64,000 bases of DNA from NCBI GenBank assembly GCA_037953625.1, contig CM075655.1:78209501-78273500 (forward strand), written 5' to 3'. Source of the stretch: Crotalaria pallida (Eukaryota > Streptophyta > Magnoliopsida > Fabales > Fabaceae). The position numbers and the translations under genes were made by a program. The notes under the pieces were generated by a model. It did no database searches, had not been told where the DNA came from, and saw nothing but the letters and a program-made list of their open reading frames with translations. Below, piece by piece: positions 44,701 to 56,900 of this stretch; within the stretch, counting starts at the first letter, position 1, and each line of letters opens with the position of its first letter.

Positions 44701-45561
44701 TCATTTTTATTTTTTCACCACTCATTTCTCCATCTCTTTTCAATATAGTCTCCATACATTTATTATCACTCTCTTCAATTATTAAATAGGATACTTTAGT
44801 CAAAATATACCAAATAAATACTGTTGAACCAGTCTTTTCCAACTCCCTTTCTGGAGCGGCTAAGGTATTATACCAGACCGGATTTATGTCCGGTTGACGG
44901 TCAGACCGGTCCGGGTTCGACAACACTGATGTTAACCATTAATCAACGAGCCAGGCTGGTTAGGACCAGATTCGAACCATTGACTTCTCAAATAAAGTTC
45001 ACCTATAGTTGCATTCCACTCTCAATACGAGTACAACTAAGAACTAACGCTTAGGTCGTCAAACCTAGTTGTATAAAGAATATAATAGTAATTTTTTATA
45101 TTTTTGTAATACAAAGAACTTTGTCTTAAAACATCTAAGGGCGCAATCCCTGCATGCATTAAATCATTGCATAGAAGGGATTCATAGCTCAAAACAGAAC
45201 CAACAACGCATTCAAATTTTTCATGATTCAGAAACAAGGACATACATACATACCAGCCAATGAGATAACCGAATCCCAAGAAGAACGTGACGATCCCGCA
45301 TCGAGGCCGATAAAGAATCATGGAAGCGTAACCAAGCAGCATAGGGACCAAGAAATGGAGATTGGAGGAGAATCCAAACGAAAGGTAAGAGAGAAGAACG
45401 CCGACGGCGGCGGCGTAGAGATGCTTAGGGAATCCACGGGGGACGAAGCGGTGGAGGAAGCTGAAGGGAATGGTGGCGACGAAGCAGAGAAGGAAGCGGA
45501 GAACGGGGACCGAGACTCCGATTGAAGCGGCCATGGAAGCCATGTCAAGGTCCATGGCCAT
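41763..45561 (-). CDS. LPCAT: Lysophospholipid acyltransferase (LPCAT, MBOAT family), 8 exons
   Basis: Exons (minus strand): 45254-45561, 44388-44443, 44033-44256, 42933-43341, 42597-42682, 42222-42285, 42036-42145 and 41763-41903. All introns are GT-AG, phases fit, and the total is 1398 bases, 465 residues (Arabidopsis LPCAT1 is about 460). The start is at 45561 (MAMDLDMASM); the ATG at 45555 (MDLDMASM) fits the family equally well. Motifs: GVSVPVLRFLLCFVA, NLHFLVPM, YRPRCGIVTFFLGF, EMKDYLDWAEGKG, SPYGATIRA, FTARW-like NTARWKYYF, FSGWTESSPPKPRWDRAKNV and STWLRHY. The MBOAT active site WHGLYPGY (catalytic His) spans the exon 5/6 join, and the Lys-rich tail KPGKPVRSKALKDQ suits ER retention. 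Several membrane helices. The enzyme re-acylates lysophosphatidylcholine and related lipids in the ER (Lands cycle). No disabling change was seen. Confidence 0.93.
43376..43625. repeat. 81-bp tandem repeat in LPCAT intron 3
   Basis: ATACGACAAGATA recurs at exactly 81-base spacing (CGAC at 43390, 43471 and 43552), three copies, the last degenerate. It lies between exons 3 and 4. Confidence 0.85.
43744..44016. mobile_element. Stowaway-type MITE in LPCAT intron 3
   Basis: Termini CTCCCTCCGGTCCTATTTAT and its inverse, 273 bp, flanked by TA on both sides. Canonical Tc1/mariner-derived Stowaway. It ends 16 bases from the exon 3 donor side, close to the splice site. Confidence 0.9.
44825..45055 (-). 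mobile_element. Possible tRNA-derived retroposon in LPCAT intron 1
   Basis: On the minus strand GGTTCGAATCT near 44976 matches a pol III B box, with CCGGAC/GTCCGG palindromic blocks to its left. No clear target duplication or tail was found. Low confidence. Confidence 0.25.
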
Positions 45562-45653
45562 GGTTGCGTAGTTGAAATGGTAGTTGTGTTGTTGTGTTGT
45601 GTGTGATGTGAGTTTGATTTGAAGAGAAGATTGTTCAGAGGTTTGTGAAATGA

Positions 45654-45661
45654 CTTATATA
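45654..45661 (-). promoter_or_regulatory. Likely TATA box of the LPCAT gene
   Basis: TATATAAG on the minus strand, about 93 bases upstream of the first ATG, a suitable distance for a plant promoter with a short leader. Confidence 0.55.
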
Positions 45662-45821
45662 CCCTCTGATGCTTTTACTTTTTCGTTTGGGCGCCGGAGC
45701 GTCGCACGAATCTTTTATTTTTACCTCTTTTACGTTTCTCGGCAACTCCGTCGACATTTTTACTTTTCCGCAACACTGAAAGAAATTCGTCGTACAGTAC
45801 AGAACAAAATTGCAATCCTAG

Positions 45822-47119
45822 TAGGGAGGGCAATGCGAGAGTACACATGGGATTCCTGTGGGGAATCTCCCTTCGTGTACCCATATTCGGGGATTTTTTT
45901 TCATCGGGGGTGGGGATAGGGGATTTTTTCCCGAACAAATTTCGGGACGGAAAATGAGATTGGTTCCTTCGTCCCCGTAAGTTCCCCGTCCCCACCTATT
46001 TTACTTCCTTAAATATTTAACTTATATATAGTTAAAAAATTGGTTTTATGGTAATTTCCGATACTCCCTCCGGTCTTATATATAGGTCATATTCTAGAAA
46101 GTTTTCTTGGTCTTAAATATAAGTCACTTTATATTTTCTATGCATCATTTATTGATTTTTCTCTTTTTTGCCCTTATTAAATGTTTTGATTATCTATGTA
46201 TTTTTTTGTTGTTCATTAATTAGTGTGAATTTTTCCAAAAAAAGTTAAGGGGGTAAAATTATAATGTTACAATATATTCTCATAGAATTCATAAAACCAA
46301 CCACTTTCCTTGGTATGTGTAATTCGGTTAAGTATGCCTTATAATAAGGATCGGAGGGAGTATTAATTATAAAGAAAGTTGAAAACCTACTACATACCCC
46401 CGACCCTAGTTTAGTACTATTGCGCTACTTCTTCTTCTTCTCTAATCTCTTGGCTGCAACTCACTGACACCAGGCACCGCTTGCTTCGCACCACTGCTCC
46501 GCTCTCGCCAGTCACAGTCACTGCTCCGCCGCTCCCTATGCAACTACGCTCCACCATTGCTTCGCCTCTGCCACTGCTCTGCCATTGCTTCTTCACCGCT
46601 CTCTCACCGTGCTCCACCGCTCTCTTAGATTGGGTAATTTCTATTTTTATTTATTTTCCTATACTATTTATAAATTATAATATATGTGCTTAATAATTTA
46701 TAGATGTTTTTATTTACTTTCATGGTTTGAATATTGGTTCTTGTACGCTGTTTTGAGAAAACATTTGGTTAGGGTCCTATGTTTGAAGACATTTCCGGTC
46801 CTACTGCATTCTATTAAGGGTCATAATGCATCTCGAAATTTTCATTCATTCACTAATCTAAATGATAGAAATCTCAATTCTATTGTCTTTTCTATAGTCG
46901 AGTGGGTTTGATCTTGATTCTTCTTAAATATTTTTGGAAAATCCTATTTTTAATTCTTTTTTATTCTACATTGTGAATTTTATAACAGGTCAAATTGAAG
47001 TTAGGTTCTTCGTAGGGACCCATGGGGTGGTGAGGAATGGGGATGGGGGGCAACTGAGACCCGAGGATGGGGAATGAGAAAGGACTCCCCGAACATTCCC
47101 CGCCTCGTTGCCATCCCTA
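45822..47119. mobile_element. Non-autonomous hAT-type transposon, 1.3 kb
   Basis: The inverted ends TAGGGAGGGCAATGCGAG and TAGGGATGGCAACGAGGC (inverse of 47102-47119) are flanked by the identical 8-bp AATCCTAG (45814-45821 and 47120-47127). The 8-bp duplication is typical of hAT elements. Near both ends there are G-rich blocks (GGGGATGGGG type). No transposase frame; a CT-rich segment with ORFs at 46417-46700 is unrecognised. It contains a nested Stowaway MITE. It lies 260 bp upstream of the LPCAT start. Confidence 0.88.
46064..46360. mobile_element. Stowaway-type MITE nested in the hAT element
   Basis: CTCCCTCCGGTCTTATATAT at the left and its inverse (GATCGGAGGGAG) at the right, 297 bp, flanked by TA on each side. 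Confidence 0.88.
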
Positions 47120-47127
47120 AATCCTAG

Positions 47128-47621
47128 TCCATTGGAGAAATAAATAAATAAACTTCCAAGTCTTGAAATTTTTCGCTTGGCAAAATTTCGTTTTTTTTTT
47201 CTTCAAAAAATTAAGTTATCATATAATTTTTGAAGTTCTTTTTTAGAAGACAACTTGAATTTTGAACAATTTAATCCTTAAACATTTTGATTAAATTAAG
47301 TAAAGTTAAAGGTGTCAACTCGAATTAACAGGTCAAATTCTGATAAGTTATTTTTGAACTTTGCCATGATCGAGACTAGTCAAAAAAAATTGGGTATAGT
47401 TCGAGTCAAAAATCACCTACCTAAACATGATAGAAAAACATTTTTTAAACTAAATAAGGTTGATCTTTATGTTATATGAGCAGGTTAGTACATAACTCGA
47501 TTGGTTTTGGTTTTATTAGAGTGGGTAAATAATGTTCGGGATCTATTTGGGTTTGCTTTTAAGATCCTAAACTCGGCTATTTGTTGGGAGGGTTAAAATT
47601 AGCTCGATAGGCCTTATCTTA
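47128..47621. other. Spacer between hAT element and element C
   Basis: AT-rich sequence with no supported feature. Confidence 0.5.
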
Positions 47622-48738
47622 TGATCGAGGCCGTACCCGAAACAAATAAAATAACAGTGAAATTTAGTACTAGGAAGTGACTCTTAGGTCGTTTCCCAAA
47701 GAATATCTTATCAAGCAAAAGGTCGAACACATAGTATGCATAGAAAACGGGGGGTTTTTTAATTGAATATTGAATAACCAAAAACTGAACAAAATTTAAT
47801 TAAAATGAAATAACAGTAACAAAAAGCGGATAAACCCCTTTACCTCCCGTTCACAACTATATCCTCGGTCATAATAGATCAATCTCGTTCTCTTCACTGT
47901 CCAACCTGTGAGAATCAATTAACTAAGCGAAAATCAATTTACACACCAAACCCTAATTTCTAATTAAGCATTAAAAGCCAAAGCATAGAGTTTTTACGAG
48001 TTTGCATCACATAAGCATGCATACACATAACTTATCTCTATATAATGGAATTAAGCAACCCATACACATCAATAAGCAATGAAAACAGTGAATAAAAACA
48101 AAATAGCATTAAGTATAAAACCTCAGGAGTATGTGATACATTACCAAAGGGATTTAACTTAAGAGTTTAGCCTTACATGATGAAATAAAACAAAAAAACG
48201 TGAAGAAAGGGAAGAGAGAGAAACCCTAGAAGTCACCACAAGTTTGGAGAGCAAAACTAAGCCTTCTCTTCTAGAGAGAGAGAGTGAAAAACGTGGAATG
48301 AAAGGTATGGCTGCTAGGTACACGAATTTGCCTTATTAAATCACAAAACGGGCCTAAATCATGGACCCAAATCCTAAAAAAAGCTAATCAGAAAATTAAA
48401 TCTCAAAATATCCTATAGATAAAAACTAAATCTTAAAAAATATAAACTATATCTCAAAGGATCCTAAAGATAAATTACAATCTTCACTCCATCATATAGT
48501 CTTCACTTCCATAATTAAATCTTCACTTCCAAAATGCCCAAAAAAAACTTGTGCCAAATGTGACCTGAAAATAATAATAGATTAATTAGGCGAAATAATA
48601 TAAATTAAGTGAGATTCAGAATAATAGTCTAATAAAGTCTAAAACGCTAAATCATGCTAAGCAATGTCAAGTGGGCACCAAAACTCATCAATAGGAGCAA
48701 AATAAGGCTAAGAATAATGGGAAATATAATTCTCATCA
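47622..48738 (-). repeat. Element C 3' LTR
   Basis: 1117 bp, TGATCGAGGCC ... CTCATCA on the plus strand, the inverse of the element A LTR at 34139-35251. Confidence 0.88.
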
Positions 48739-48742
48739 AACA

Positions 48743-48760
48743 CCCCCACTCTTATCCTTT
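48743..48760 (-). other. Element C polypurine tract
   Basis: AAAGGATAAGAGTGGGGG on the minus strand, 4 bases from the LTR. Confidence 0.8.
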
Positions 48761-49106
48761 TGCACTTCTAGGCAAAACTAAGATATGGGACTAGGAAGAC
48801 CAATATGCACCAAAGTGAATCATGCAGGAAAATTACCAAAAACATAGAAATTAAAAACCTAAGAGATTACATACTTCACAATGAATTCTTGGAAATGCAA
48901 AGAAATGGGCAAAATTGAGCACAAAAATAGAATAAGGACAAAAGAATCAAAGCATCCATGAACATAATCCAATTACTTCAAATATGCAAAGAAACCCAAT
49001 GACATCAAGAGGCTAGTCACAAAGATGGTAGAAACTCACAAGGATCGCTCAAAAGTGTTTACACTCAAGTGTTTAGGATTAATCAGTGTTTACACTCAAG
49101 GCACAT
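48761..49106 (-). other. Element C 3' UTR, LTR-proximal part
   Basis: Non-coding; corresponds to 33770-34116 of element A. Confidence 0.7.
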
Positions 49107-49709
49107 TGTGACACCCTTTCCTTTATCAAACAATATTATATTATTTATGGACATTATTAGTTTGGATAAAGTAACTTTTATTAAAAACATGAAACAAATT
49201 AACGAATTTGGCTCCGTTCGCTTAATCAATAGAATATTGAAACAATTAATAATTTGCAAGACAACGTATAATTGTTAATTAAAAATTATTTTAGACTTCC
49301 ATAATTATAAATATAGCGTTGCCTTGTTGTTCGCATAAAATTATTTTCCAAATAATAACAGTCGTCGAATTCTCTTTTAACAAAATCAGAGTGCACGGAA
49401 AGATAGTAGTACTCAAGGATCCATGTTGTAAATAAACATCATATATATAGATATATCATCATCATGAAAAGGGATCCATAGGTACAAAAGTCAGCAAGGT
49501 ACAAGTAGCCATGTCCATAAACTGTAAATACATATAAAAGTCTGAAAATAAGACCTAAACTCTCAAACACTCTCAAAATATGTACAATATGTCACAACTC
49601 AAAAATAAGGAGTGTCTGAAAGCAGGTCAACTGGTCCTCCACGCATCTGTCTGGTCCACTACAGCAGCAAAGTCGGTCCGGGATCCCTACTAACTATACT
49701 ATGCATGTC

Positions 49710-50198
49710 CTAGGAACCACTGGGTCCTCCTCGAGGTCTGGGAACCGGCTCGACTGGTACTCCCTCCTCCTCGCTCTCCCCCTCCTCGGGATCCTCCTCT
49801 ATCCCGTCCGACTGAGTGGCAGACCTATCAGTAGGTCCAAAAGTAGTAGCTAGTGTAGTCCCACCAGCTCCAGTCGGATAGGATGAAGGAACATCCTCAT
49901 CGGTGAAAACTCTGTAGGCAGAGGGATGAGAACGAGTAGCAGGACAGAAACGAAAACTATGAAACCTACGTACAGGTCGAGTTGGTGGTGGTGGTCCTCT
50001 ATAAACATAAAAAGCAGGGATGTGCATAGTATATATAATAGGTATCCTAAACCTACGAGGGCGCACCCGAATGAGGGGGTTAGGGTGGAAGAGTGTGAAC
50101 TCCACCTCACCCTCAAATGTCGCTCGATGCTCCTCATACATCCATATCCCGCTAGGGATGGGCCTGATCTCTACGCATACTAGGTAACGTGCCATCAC
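49710..50198 (-). other. 162-codon open frame inside the solo LTR
   Basis: MMARYLVCVEIRPIPSGIWM at the start, then a basic/Pro-rich middle (RGPPPPTRPVRRF) and an acidic end (EEDPEEGESEEEG). It runs in the LTR sense direction in a GC-richer stretch, directly after a GATAGGTGATGG motif. I do not recognise it. It may be chance or an LTR-borne coding remnant. Confidence 0.3.
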
Positions 50199-51054
50199 CT
50201 ATCAAGGGCACAGGGGTAAGCATATACATACACATAATCAAATAAGGTTGAGCAATAAATATGCAAAGTGAGCAGTTAACATTTTATAATCATATCAAAT
50301 TTAATCACAATAATAAATCAATGATCATATGATGCATGATATCTCACTCTTCTAAAATTCTCCAACTAATCTCTCAAATGGACGTCCTTCCATAACTTCT
50401 TTGTATTCCCAGCATACAAAAATAATATGTTATCAAACGTATGGCATATTTGCTCGAAGTGATAAACAATGTCACTTTATCTAGTGATCGTCACGTCGCC
50501 AAAACGTAAAACTATCACTGTATTAAATAGTCATCTAGACATAAGACCCACAACGTCAACCTTGAAGTGGGGTCGAGCAAGCAGTAACCTTTGGCACTCC
50601 CAGAGGCCCTCCTCATGTTCCAAAAATACGTTATCAAACGTATGGCGTACTTGCTTGAAAGTGATAAACAACGTCACTCTATCTAGTGAACGTCACGTCG
50701 CCAAAACGTAAACTATCACTTGTATTACATAGTCATCTAGACATAAGACCCACAACGTCAACCTTGAAGTGGGGTCAAGAAAGCAGTAATCCTTGAACAT
50801 GACAAAAATAACGACGTATCCCCAACACCATGCATGAATGCATTAACATATTCCATTTAAGATTAAATCCTCTTTAATCTTAATGTATCTCCAACATGGA
50901 ATAATTTATTCACAGATATTCAAAGTAATTGATGTAATCTTATAATCTCATTAATTTCTTGAACATGATTAATCAACATAAAAATTAATAATTTGGGTTA
51001 AAATAACTTGGTTAGATTTTTTTAAAAAAATGAAATTTAAGTGTTCTGACTAAA

Positions 51055-51335
51055 AATACTCGAGTATCTTACCAAAAGACTCGAGTAGTTCATACATGTT
51101 ATGAAAAGTACAGTTTCAAATTTTCCAGAAATACTCGAGTAGTTCATGAATTACTCGAGTAGTTCATCATTCCAGAATACTCGAGTAGTTCATGCAAGAC
51201 TCGAGTAGTTCATCACAATTTCAAATTGGTGCCTCAGACAATACTCTAGTCTCAGCTCAAACACTCGAGTACTGGTGCTACCAGACGCACTGGTGCACCA
51301 CGAAATACTCGAGTATCGAGCCAAAGACTCGAGTA
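51055..51335. repeat. CTCGAG palindrome cluster
   Basis: About a dozen (A)TACTCGAGTA(T/G) words, many followed by TTCAT. It sits at the same relative place as in the related LTRs. Confidence 0.85.
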
Positions 51336-52476
51336 TTCCATGACAGAACAGCACTGAAACTGAGTTTTCACATACCAAATTCAATTCTAACCAATTTTAA
51401 CCAAAACCAACATTCAACAGAGTTAAGTTTAAGTATATTAAACATGTTCCAACACAGAAATTACATCAAATTACACTGAATCAAAACTGAGCATTCGTTA
51501 TGCATAAAAATCCTATTTTAACAACTCAACATGTTAATTTCAATTCTGAGCATCTTTAACACAAAAATAACTTGCATTTAGCATGCATGCAACATATCAA
51601 ACATGCTCCAACAAGTTTCAACACCCAGAATGGCCTCCAAGCCAATATCCTATTTCAAACTAAGCCCTTTAAGCCTCATGGTGGCTTCTTACAAAAATTC
51701 ATGAAATCAATCCTTATTCTAGTGAATGTATAGCTTCCCACTTACCTCTAAGTCGTGTGAGAACTGAAACTTGACAGAAATTCAACCTCCAAGCAAAATC
51801 AAAGATCCAAGTAAGCTTCCCGAACCACTTATCAACAAAGACCCCAATCTTTCGAGCTCCAATTCTCTTTGCACGCGAATCCTCAACTCACAAGCGTAGA
51901 GTCTTTACGAAGCTCAGGATGTAAGCTTCGTAACCGTGTATCACACTCAACCTAACACTCAAGAACGAATGAGAATCGTTGAAAACGAATTCGGAACCCT
52001 AAACCTCACAATTCCATCAACAAGAGTTCAAACTCGTGTTGATTGCCTTAAATAAATGATTCCCTATAGCATGCAGCTCGCCACGATATCCTTGAGGTGT
52101 TCCTGAAGTGATTTCGTGTCGAGCTCGGGAATTAACGAGTTGATGACTCATCAAACGCACTAACTCGAGCAACATTACCCATAATACTCGAGTATCGGAC
52201 GAAATACTCGAGTATTTCGACTAAAATTTGAAAAATGATTATTTTATTCCTTTTTCCCTCCAAAATCTTTCTAATATTGCACTAAGGTCCTACAGCAAGG
52301 ACTAATATGCAAAAATCTAATTTTTGCATAGAAAATAATTTACAATTATTTTCCACCTATTTGCAATAATTAGATACCTAATTTAATCAGGAATTTATAA
52401 TAATAATTAATTATAAATAAAATTTATAATTAATCGTTATTAATCCAGGATTAAAATTTTGGGGTGTTACACACAT

Positions 52477-53570
52477 AATGAAAAACAAACACAGCCATAA
52501 GCTTGACAAGCCTCTAACATCAACAATCAACACACATGCACATTAAGATCAAAAAGTCTTTTCAAGGTTGTAATGGGACCAAGGACCAGGTGGGATAAAA
52601 TATGGGAAATGTAGCTAAAACCAAGGGAATAGAGGAGCAATGGGGAATAAGTAAAAAGTAAGCAAAATCCACCCCAAAATGAAATGATGAACATAACAAC
52701 AACCTCTAATTCCAATCCTTTTTGCCTCAATCAACCTTTTATTCATTTTTTTCTTTCTCTTTTTCTCTCTTTTTTTTTGGCAATGGAAGAAACAACATAA
52801 ATGGCATAATGAGATAAAGCCATAACTACAACACCAACCACAGAGACAAAGCCAAAAACTCACAAGAGATGAAGAACAAAGCACCCTCACTTACTTAATA
52901 CCCATTCCCAAAACAATTCCAAAGCTCTAAAATTCCCTAAGGTTAAGACAATTATGGTTTTTCAGTCATGGGCTTGTAATGAACTAAAGAACAAAGAAAG
53001 GGGATAAAAAGGCTCAAAGGGGCTATCAAAGGATAAATTCGTTCAAGGTAGGCTCATATGGCTAGTGGCTTATTAGAGAAAAACAATGCCTAAATCACTT
53101 CAAAATGTGCATGAGAATATCAAGTATCAACAAGAGTCAAGTCAAGTTCTAGAGTGAAAGTAATCCAAAGTGCAATCACACATGAAAGAAAACGAGGTGG
53201 CATACAGCAATCCACCCACAATTAAGGCTCAAATCCTCACAAAAGGGATAATTCTATCATAGTGTCACAACCTCTCAATTATCAAAAGCAACTTTGCACA
53301 CAGAAATGCATGAATTCAGAACACAAGATACCAAGACTCTATTTAAAATGAAGCAAAAGCATGCAAGAAAATGCCCAAAACTAAGCAAAACCTGAAAAAT
53401 CAAAGCAAAAATATGCAACTTAAACTACTCTCCCCCTCCCCTCCCCCACACTTAAATCACACATTGTCCTCAATGGAACACAATCAGAAAATCTAGACAG
53501 ATATATCAACTAGCAGATACAGACAAGTGTAATAAAAGTATTAAAGAAGGAGAAAAGAAGACTCCCTAAG
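52477..53570 (-). other. Element C 3' UTR, pol-proximal part
   Basis: Non-coding; matches 32070-33770 of element A without the MITE of A. It contains the internal polypurine tract at 53429-53453. Confidence 0.7.
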
Positions 53571-54623
53571 TCATGGTGGGTCAAAGGTGGGTTCGGCCAA
53601 AGAGGCGTCCTCCACAGGTGCATCATCCAGGGTGGGAATGGTGAGGAAAGGCTTGAGTTGGTGGCCATTGACGTTGAAGCTCTTGTCCGTGGACTCGCTC
53701 TTAATCTCCATAGTGCCATAAAGAAACACCTGGGTGACTACAAACGATCCAATCCACTTAGAGCTGAGCTTTCCACTCATTAGTCCAAGCCTAGAGTTGT
53801 AGAGTAAAATTCGCTGACCAACTCCTTTCTGGAAATTGAGCTATCATGGAGCTTCTTGGTCTTCTCTTTGAAGAACTTGGTGTTCTCATAGGCTTCCAAG
53901 CCGATCTCATCTAGTTCACTCAACTGCAGCTTCCTCTCTTCAACCGCTTGATCAAGAGCTAAGTTACATTGCTTCACAGCCTAGTATGCACGGTGCTCTA
54001 TCTCCACAGGCAGGTGGCATGCCTTACCAAAGATAACCCGATAAGTTGACATCCCTATGGGTGCCTTGTAGGCGGTCCGATGGACCCACAGAGCATCATC
54101 CAATCTTGTGCTCCAATCCTTTCTATTGGTCTGCACCATCTTCTCCAAATTCCGCTTGATCTCTCTATTTGAAATCTCAGCTTGCCCATTGGTTTGGGGT
54201 GATAGGGTGTAGAAACTTCGTGCACAACCCCATACTTCTTCAGCAAAGCTTGCATTGATCTATTGCAAAAGTGTGTGCCTTGATCACTAACAATGACTCT
54301 GGGTATGCCAAACCTGCAAAGTATGTTAGATCTAACAAAATCCACAACAACTCGAGCATCATTAGTCCTGGTGGCCTTAGCTTCCACCCATTTAGACACA
54401 TAGTCCATAGCAAGCATGTTATAATAAAAACCAAAAGAAACAGGAAAGGGGCCCATGAAGTCTATACCCCAGACATCAAACACCTCACAGAACAACATAG
54501 GTTGTTGCGGCATCTGTTGCCTCCAAGATTGGGCGCCTCCTGCCCTTTGACATTGCTTGTATGTTCTGCAGTTGTTGCATGCACCCTTGAAGATTGTAGG
54601 CCAACAAAATCCAGAATCCAACA
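53571..54623 (-). pseudogene. Element C integrase, frameshifted
   Basis: From 54623 leftwards: LDSGFCWPTIFKGA, the second half of the zinc finger (CRTYKQCQRAG), then the core with GIDFMGPFP (first Asp), VSDQGTHFCN (second Asp) and TPYHPKPMGK. A frame change follows near the Glu region. Later frames give KQCNLALDQAVEERKLQLSE and, after a stop near 53780, SSKWIGSFVV and NGHQLKPFL to the stop at 53571. It keeps the integrase core that element A has lost. The zinc-finger His part is on the other side of the solo LTR at 54624. Confidence 0.85.
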
Positions 54624-55429
54624 TGTAACACCCTAAATATAATTACCCTTAATTACCCCATTTTAAAAATAGCGACTTAAAATTTCTTTTTAAAACTATT
54701 TGAATTATGAAATTCATCTGTCAAATTGGACAGAGTTTCCCTTGTTTATTGGATATTCCAAAAACTTAGTTTTTCCTGTAACCTGTGCAAATCCAATATA
54801 TTCAGTTCATCCAGAGCCAACAGGGCCAAAAAACAATTGTGTGATATCCAACCAAGTCATAAGTATAATTACATCAGAGATAGCAGCAAAGAACAAGTTG
54901 TGGAACTATAAAAGTTTTCCCAAAAAAATATGTATACTTCCTATCCATAGGAAGTGTCCTGGATGACCCAAAAGAAATAAGCTTTACAATTCATTTTCAA
55001 GAACAAATATGCCAACATGTATACCATATGCCAAAATAAATCCAGGACTATACTAAATCCCCAAAAACCCACTACTATCTACTCTCCCTGGGAGGGAGAG
55101 TGCACCTGCTCGGCCGGGGGCTGTGCAAGCTCAATCTCCGTACCTGTAAAAATAGTAAGGGAGTGAGCATTGCACATGAAATAGGAAAGCAGTTTCTCAT
55201 TAGACATAATTACCCACTAAGCCAAGCACAATTTATTCACATACATACATCATGCATTCCCATTTTAGCAATCCATTTCATTTTTCATTACATTTCTCGT
55301 TACTTATCATTTTGTTTCACTTTTCATCTCTTTCATTCTTGACATCTTTTCATCTTTTCAACATTTTCATTTCTTTATCACTTTCATCATTCACATCACT
55401 TTCATCTTTTTATTTCCATTAGGGATTAG

Positions 55430-55735
55430 CGCACCTGTTAGGTCATTTCTCACCCACTAGGATTTTCACCAAATCCAGGTCATTTTCACCTATTAGGCCA
55501 CGGTTGACACCTGTTAGGACTAAAACATAATTTTAACTTTTACATTCCACTTATACTCTTTCTCTTTTATATTCCTTTATTATTTGTGCAGCATGATTGA
55601 TCCATTGGGTACACCCGCCTAACGGGTCATTTACGGGGCCTAATAGGTCGTTTTCACTCGGATGGGTAACTTGTACCTAATGGGTAACTTTTCACCTAAC
55701 AGGGCACCTAATGGGTCTGTGTGTTCCAAGGATCA
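55430..55735. repeat. CCTAA/CCTGTTAGG short-repeat array
   Basis: Irregular units built on ACCTGTTAGG, CCTAATGGG and CCTAACGGG. Some are small inverted repeats, such as CCCG-CCTAA-CGGG and ACCT-GTT-AGGT. Confidence 0.65.
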
Positions 55736-56532
55736 ATCATAGCTGCAACCTTAATCATTTTTATAATTCAATTTAGTTACATTCAAGCTATTTATCATAC
55801 TTAGCATTATTGGCTACATTACTTGCATTATCACATAAAAGCAGGATATACATACACTCCAAATAGTTCACAAATTAAATCAATTACTCACATTAACAAA
55901 TATTCACAAACTAAATCAACATTTAATATCTAGAACATTTAGCACATACATAGCTCATATGCATTTCTCTAAATTTTCTTTTTAATGTCCTTCCCAAAAA
56001 TCGAATATCCTATTTCTTCTCAACCTAGGGTTCTTAATAATACCATAAAAACAATTAACTCCTAGCAAGCTCTTATATACTAATTAGAACCTCCTCCCTA
56101 GGACAAGCCAATGCTCACTATATCCACCCCCTTACCTCAACCAAGTAGAGGTAAGAATAAACCTTCCAAGCCCTAGCTTCAACACTTCAACAAATGAACT
56201 CCAATGGCAAGAGAGTGATGGTGATCTTCCCTAAGCCAAAGGAATGGAATGATGATGAGATTGTTGCCCAATTTCAAGAGAAATTCGAATTCCTCAAGGA
56301 GGGGAAAGAGAGAGAAAATCCAAACTAGAGAGAAAGAGAAGAACTCAAGATTGGAATACTTACTTGGAGCAAGAGGGAAAGGGATTAGGTGATGGAAATG
56401 GGTGCCACACCCTTGAATCCTTGATAAATTGAAGTGGGGAGAGTGGTGCCCTAGAGGAGGGAGAGAAATTCGTGCATTTGGCAAGAAACTAAGGTGTGGA
56501 CGCCCTTTATTTTTTTTCCTCAGCTACAGCCT

Positions 56533-56612
56533 TTAATCGATTATTAATCGATTAAGCCTTTTCTCCTTTTCTGATCTTAATCGATTAAGTTGCAGCTTAA
56601 TCGATTAAGTTG
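56533..56612. repeat. TTAATCGATTAA palindromes
   Basis: Four copies of AATCGATTA, most within longer palindromes (CTTAATCGATTAAG). Confidence 0.85.
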
Positions 56613-56900
56613 CACAATTTTGCAGTATCCAAACTTTGAAAGGCCATAACTTCTTCGTTACCCGTTGGATCTTCCTCAAATTTTAAAGCAAGCTTCCTCA
56701 CCTATCCTACTTCACATCCAACGGTGGAATTTGTGTTTTAAGCTATCAATCTTGTTATTCCTATTTCCCAAAGTCCTATGTTTTAACTTGAATTTGCATG
56801 TCTAATTGGCCAATTTCTAACTTATATCACTATTGCTTCTACCCTAAGACTATCAAAATATAATTTACACTAAAAATTAAATTTGGGATGTTACACAACA

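Larger units (their letters stand above)
49107..52471 (-). mobile_element. Solo LTR, 3.4 kb, in the 3' UTR of element C
   Basis: TGTGACACCC at the left, GGGGTGTTACA at the right (sense start on the minus strand). Identical CACAT flanks at 49102-49106 and 52472-52476. Element A has the unoccupied site near 33765. It belongs with the truncated LTRs 3248-6030 and 15334-17697. It carries CTCGAG palindromes, two long imperfect repeats at about 50440-50800 (GTCACGTCGCCAAAACGTAA twice) and a minus-strand frame of 162 codons. Confidence 0.92.
54624..56895 (-). mobile_element. Solo LTR, 2.3 kb, in the integrase of element C
   Basis: TGTAACACCCTAAATATAAT at the left, GGGATGTTACA at the right, with CAACA flanks on both sides (54619-54623 and 56896-56900). 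The first 30 bases resemble the element B LTR. It has a repeat array at 55430-55735, ATCGAT palindromes at 56533-56612 and the CCAACGG module at 56645-56740. No internal coding region. Confidence 0.92.

Noticed and set aside
44567..44830. Third Stowaway MITE starting CTCCCTTCATCTCTTTTAAG
   Set aside because: One end resembles a Stowaway terminus but no inverse end with TA flank was found.
45223..45525. Glu/Lys-rich plus-strand frame
   Set aside because: Antisense shadow of LPCAT exon 1.
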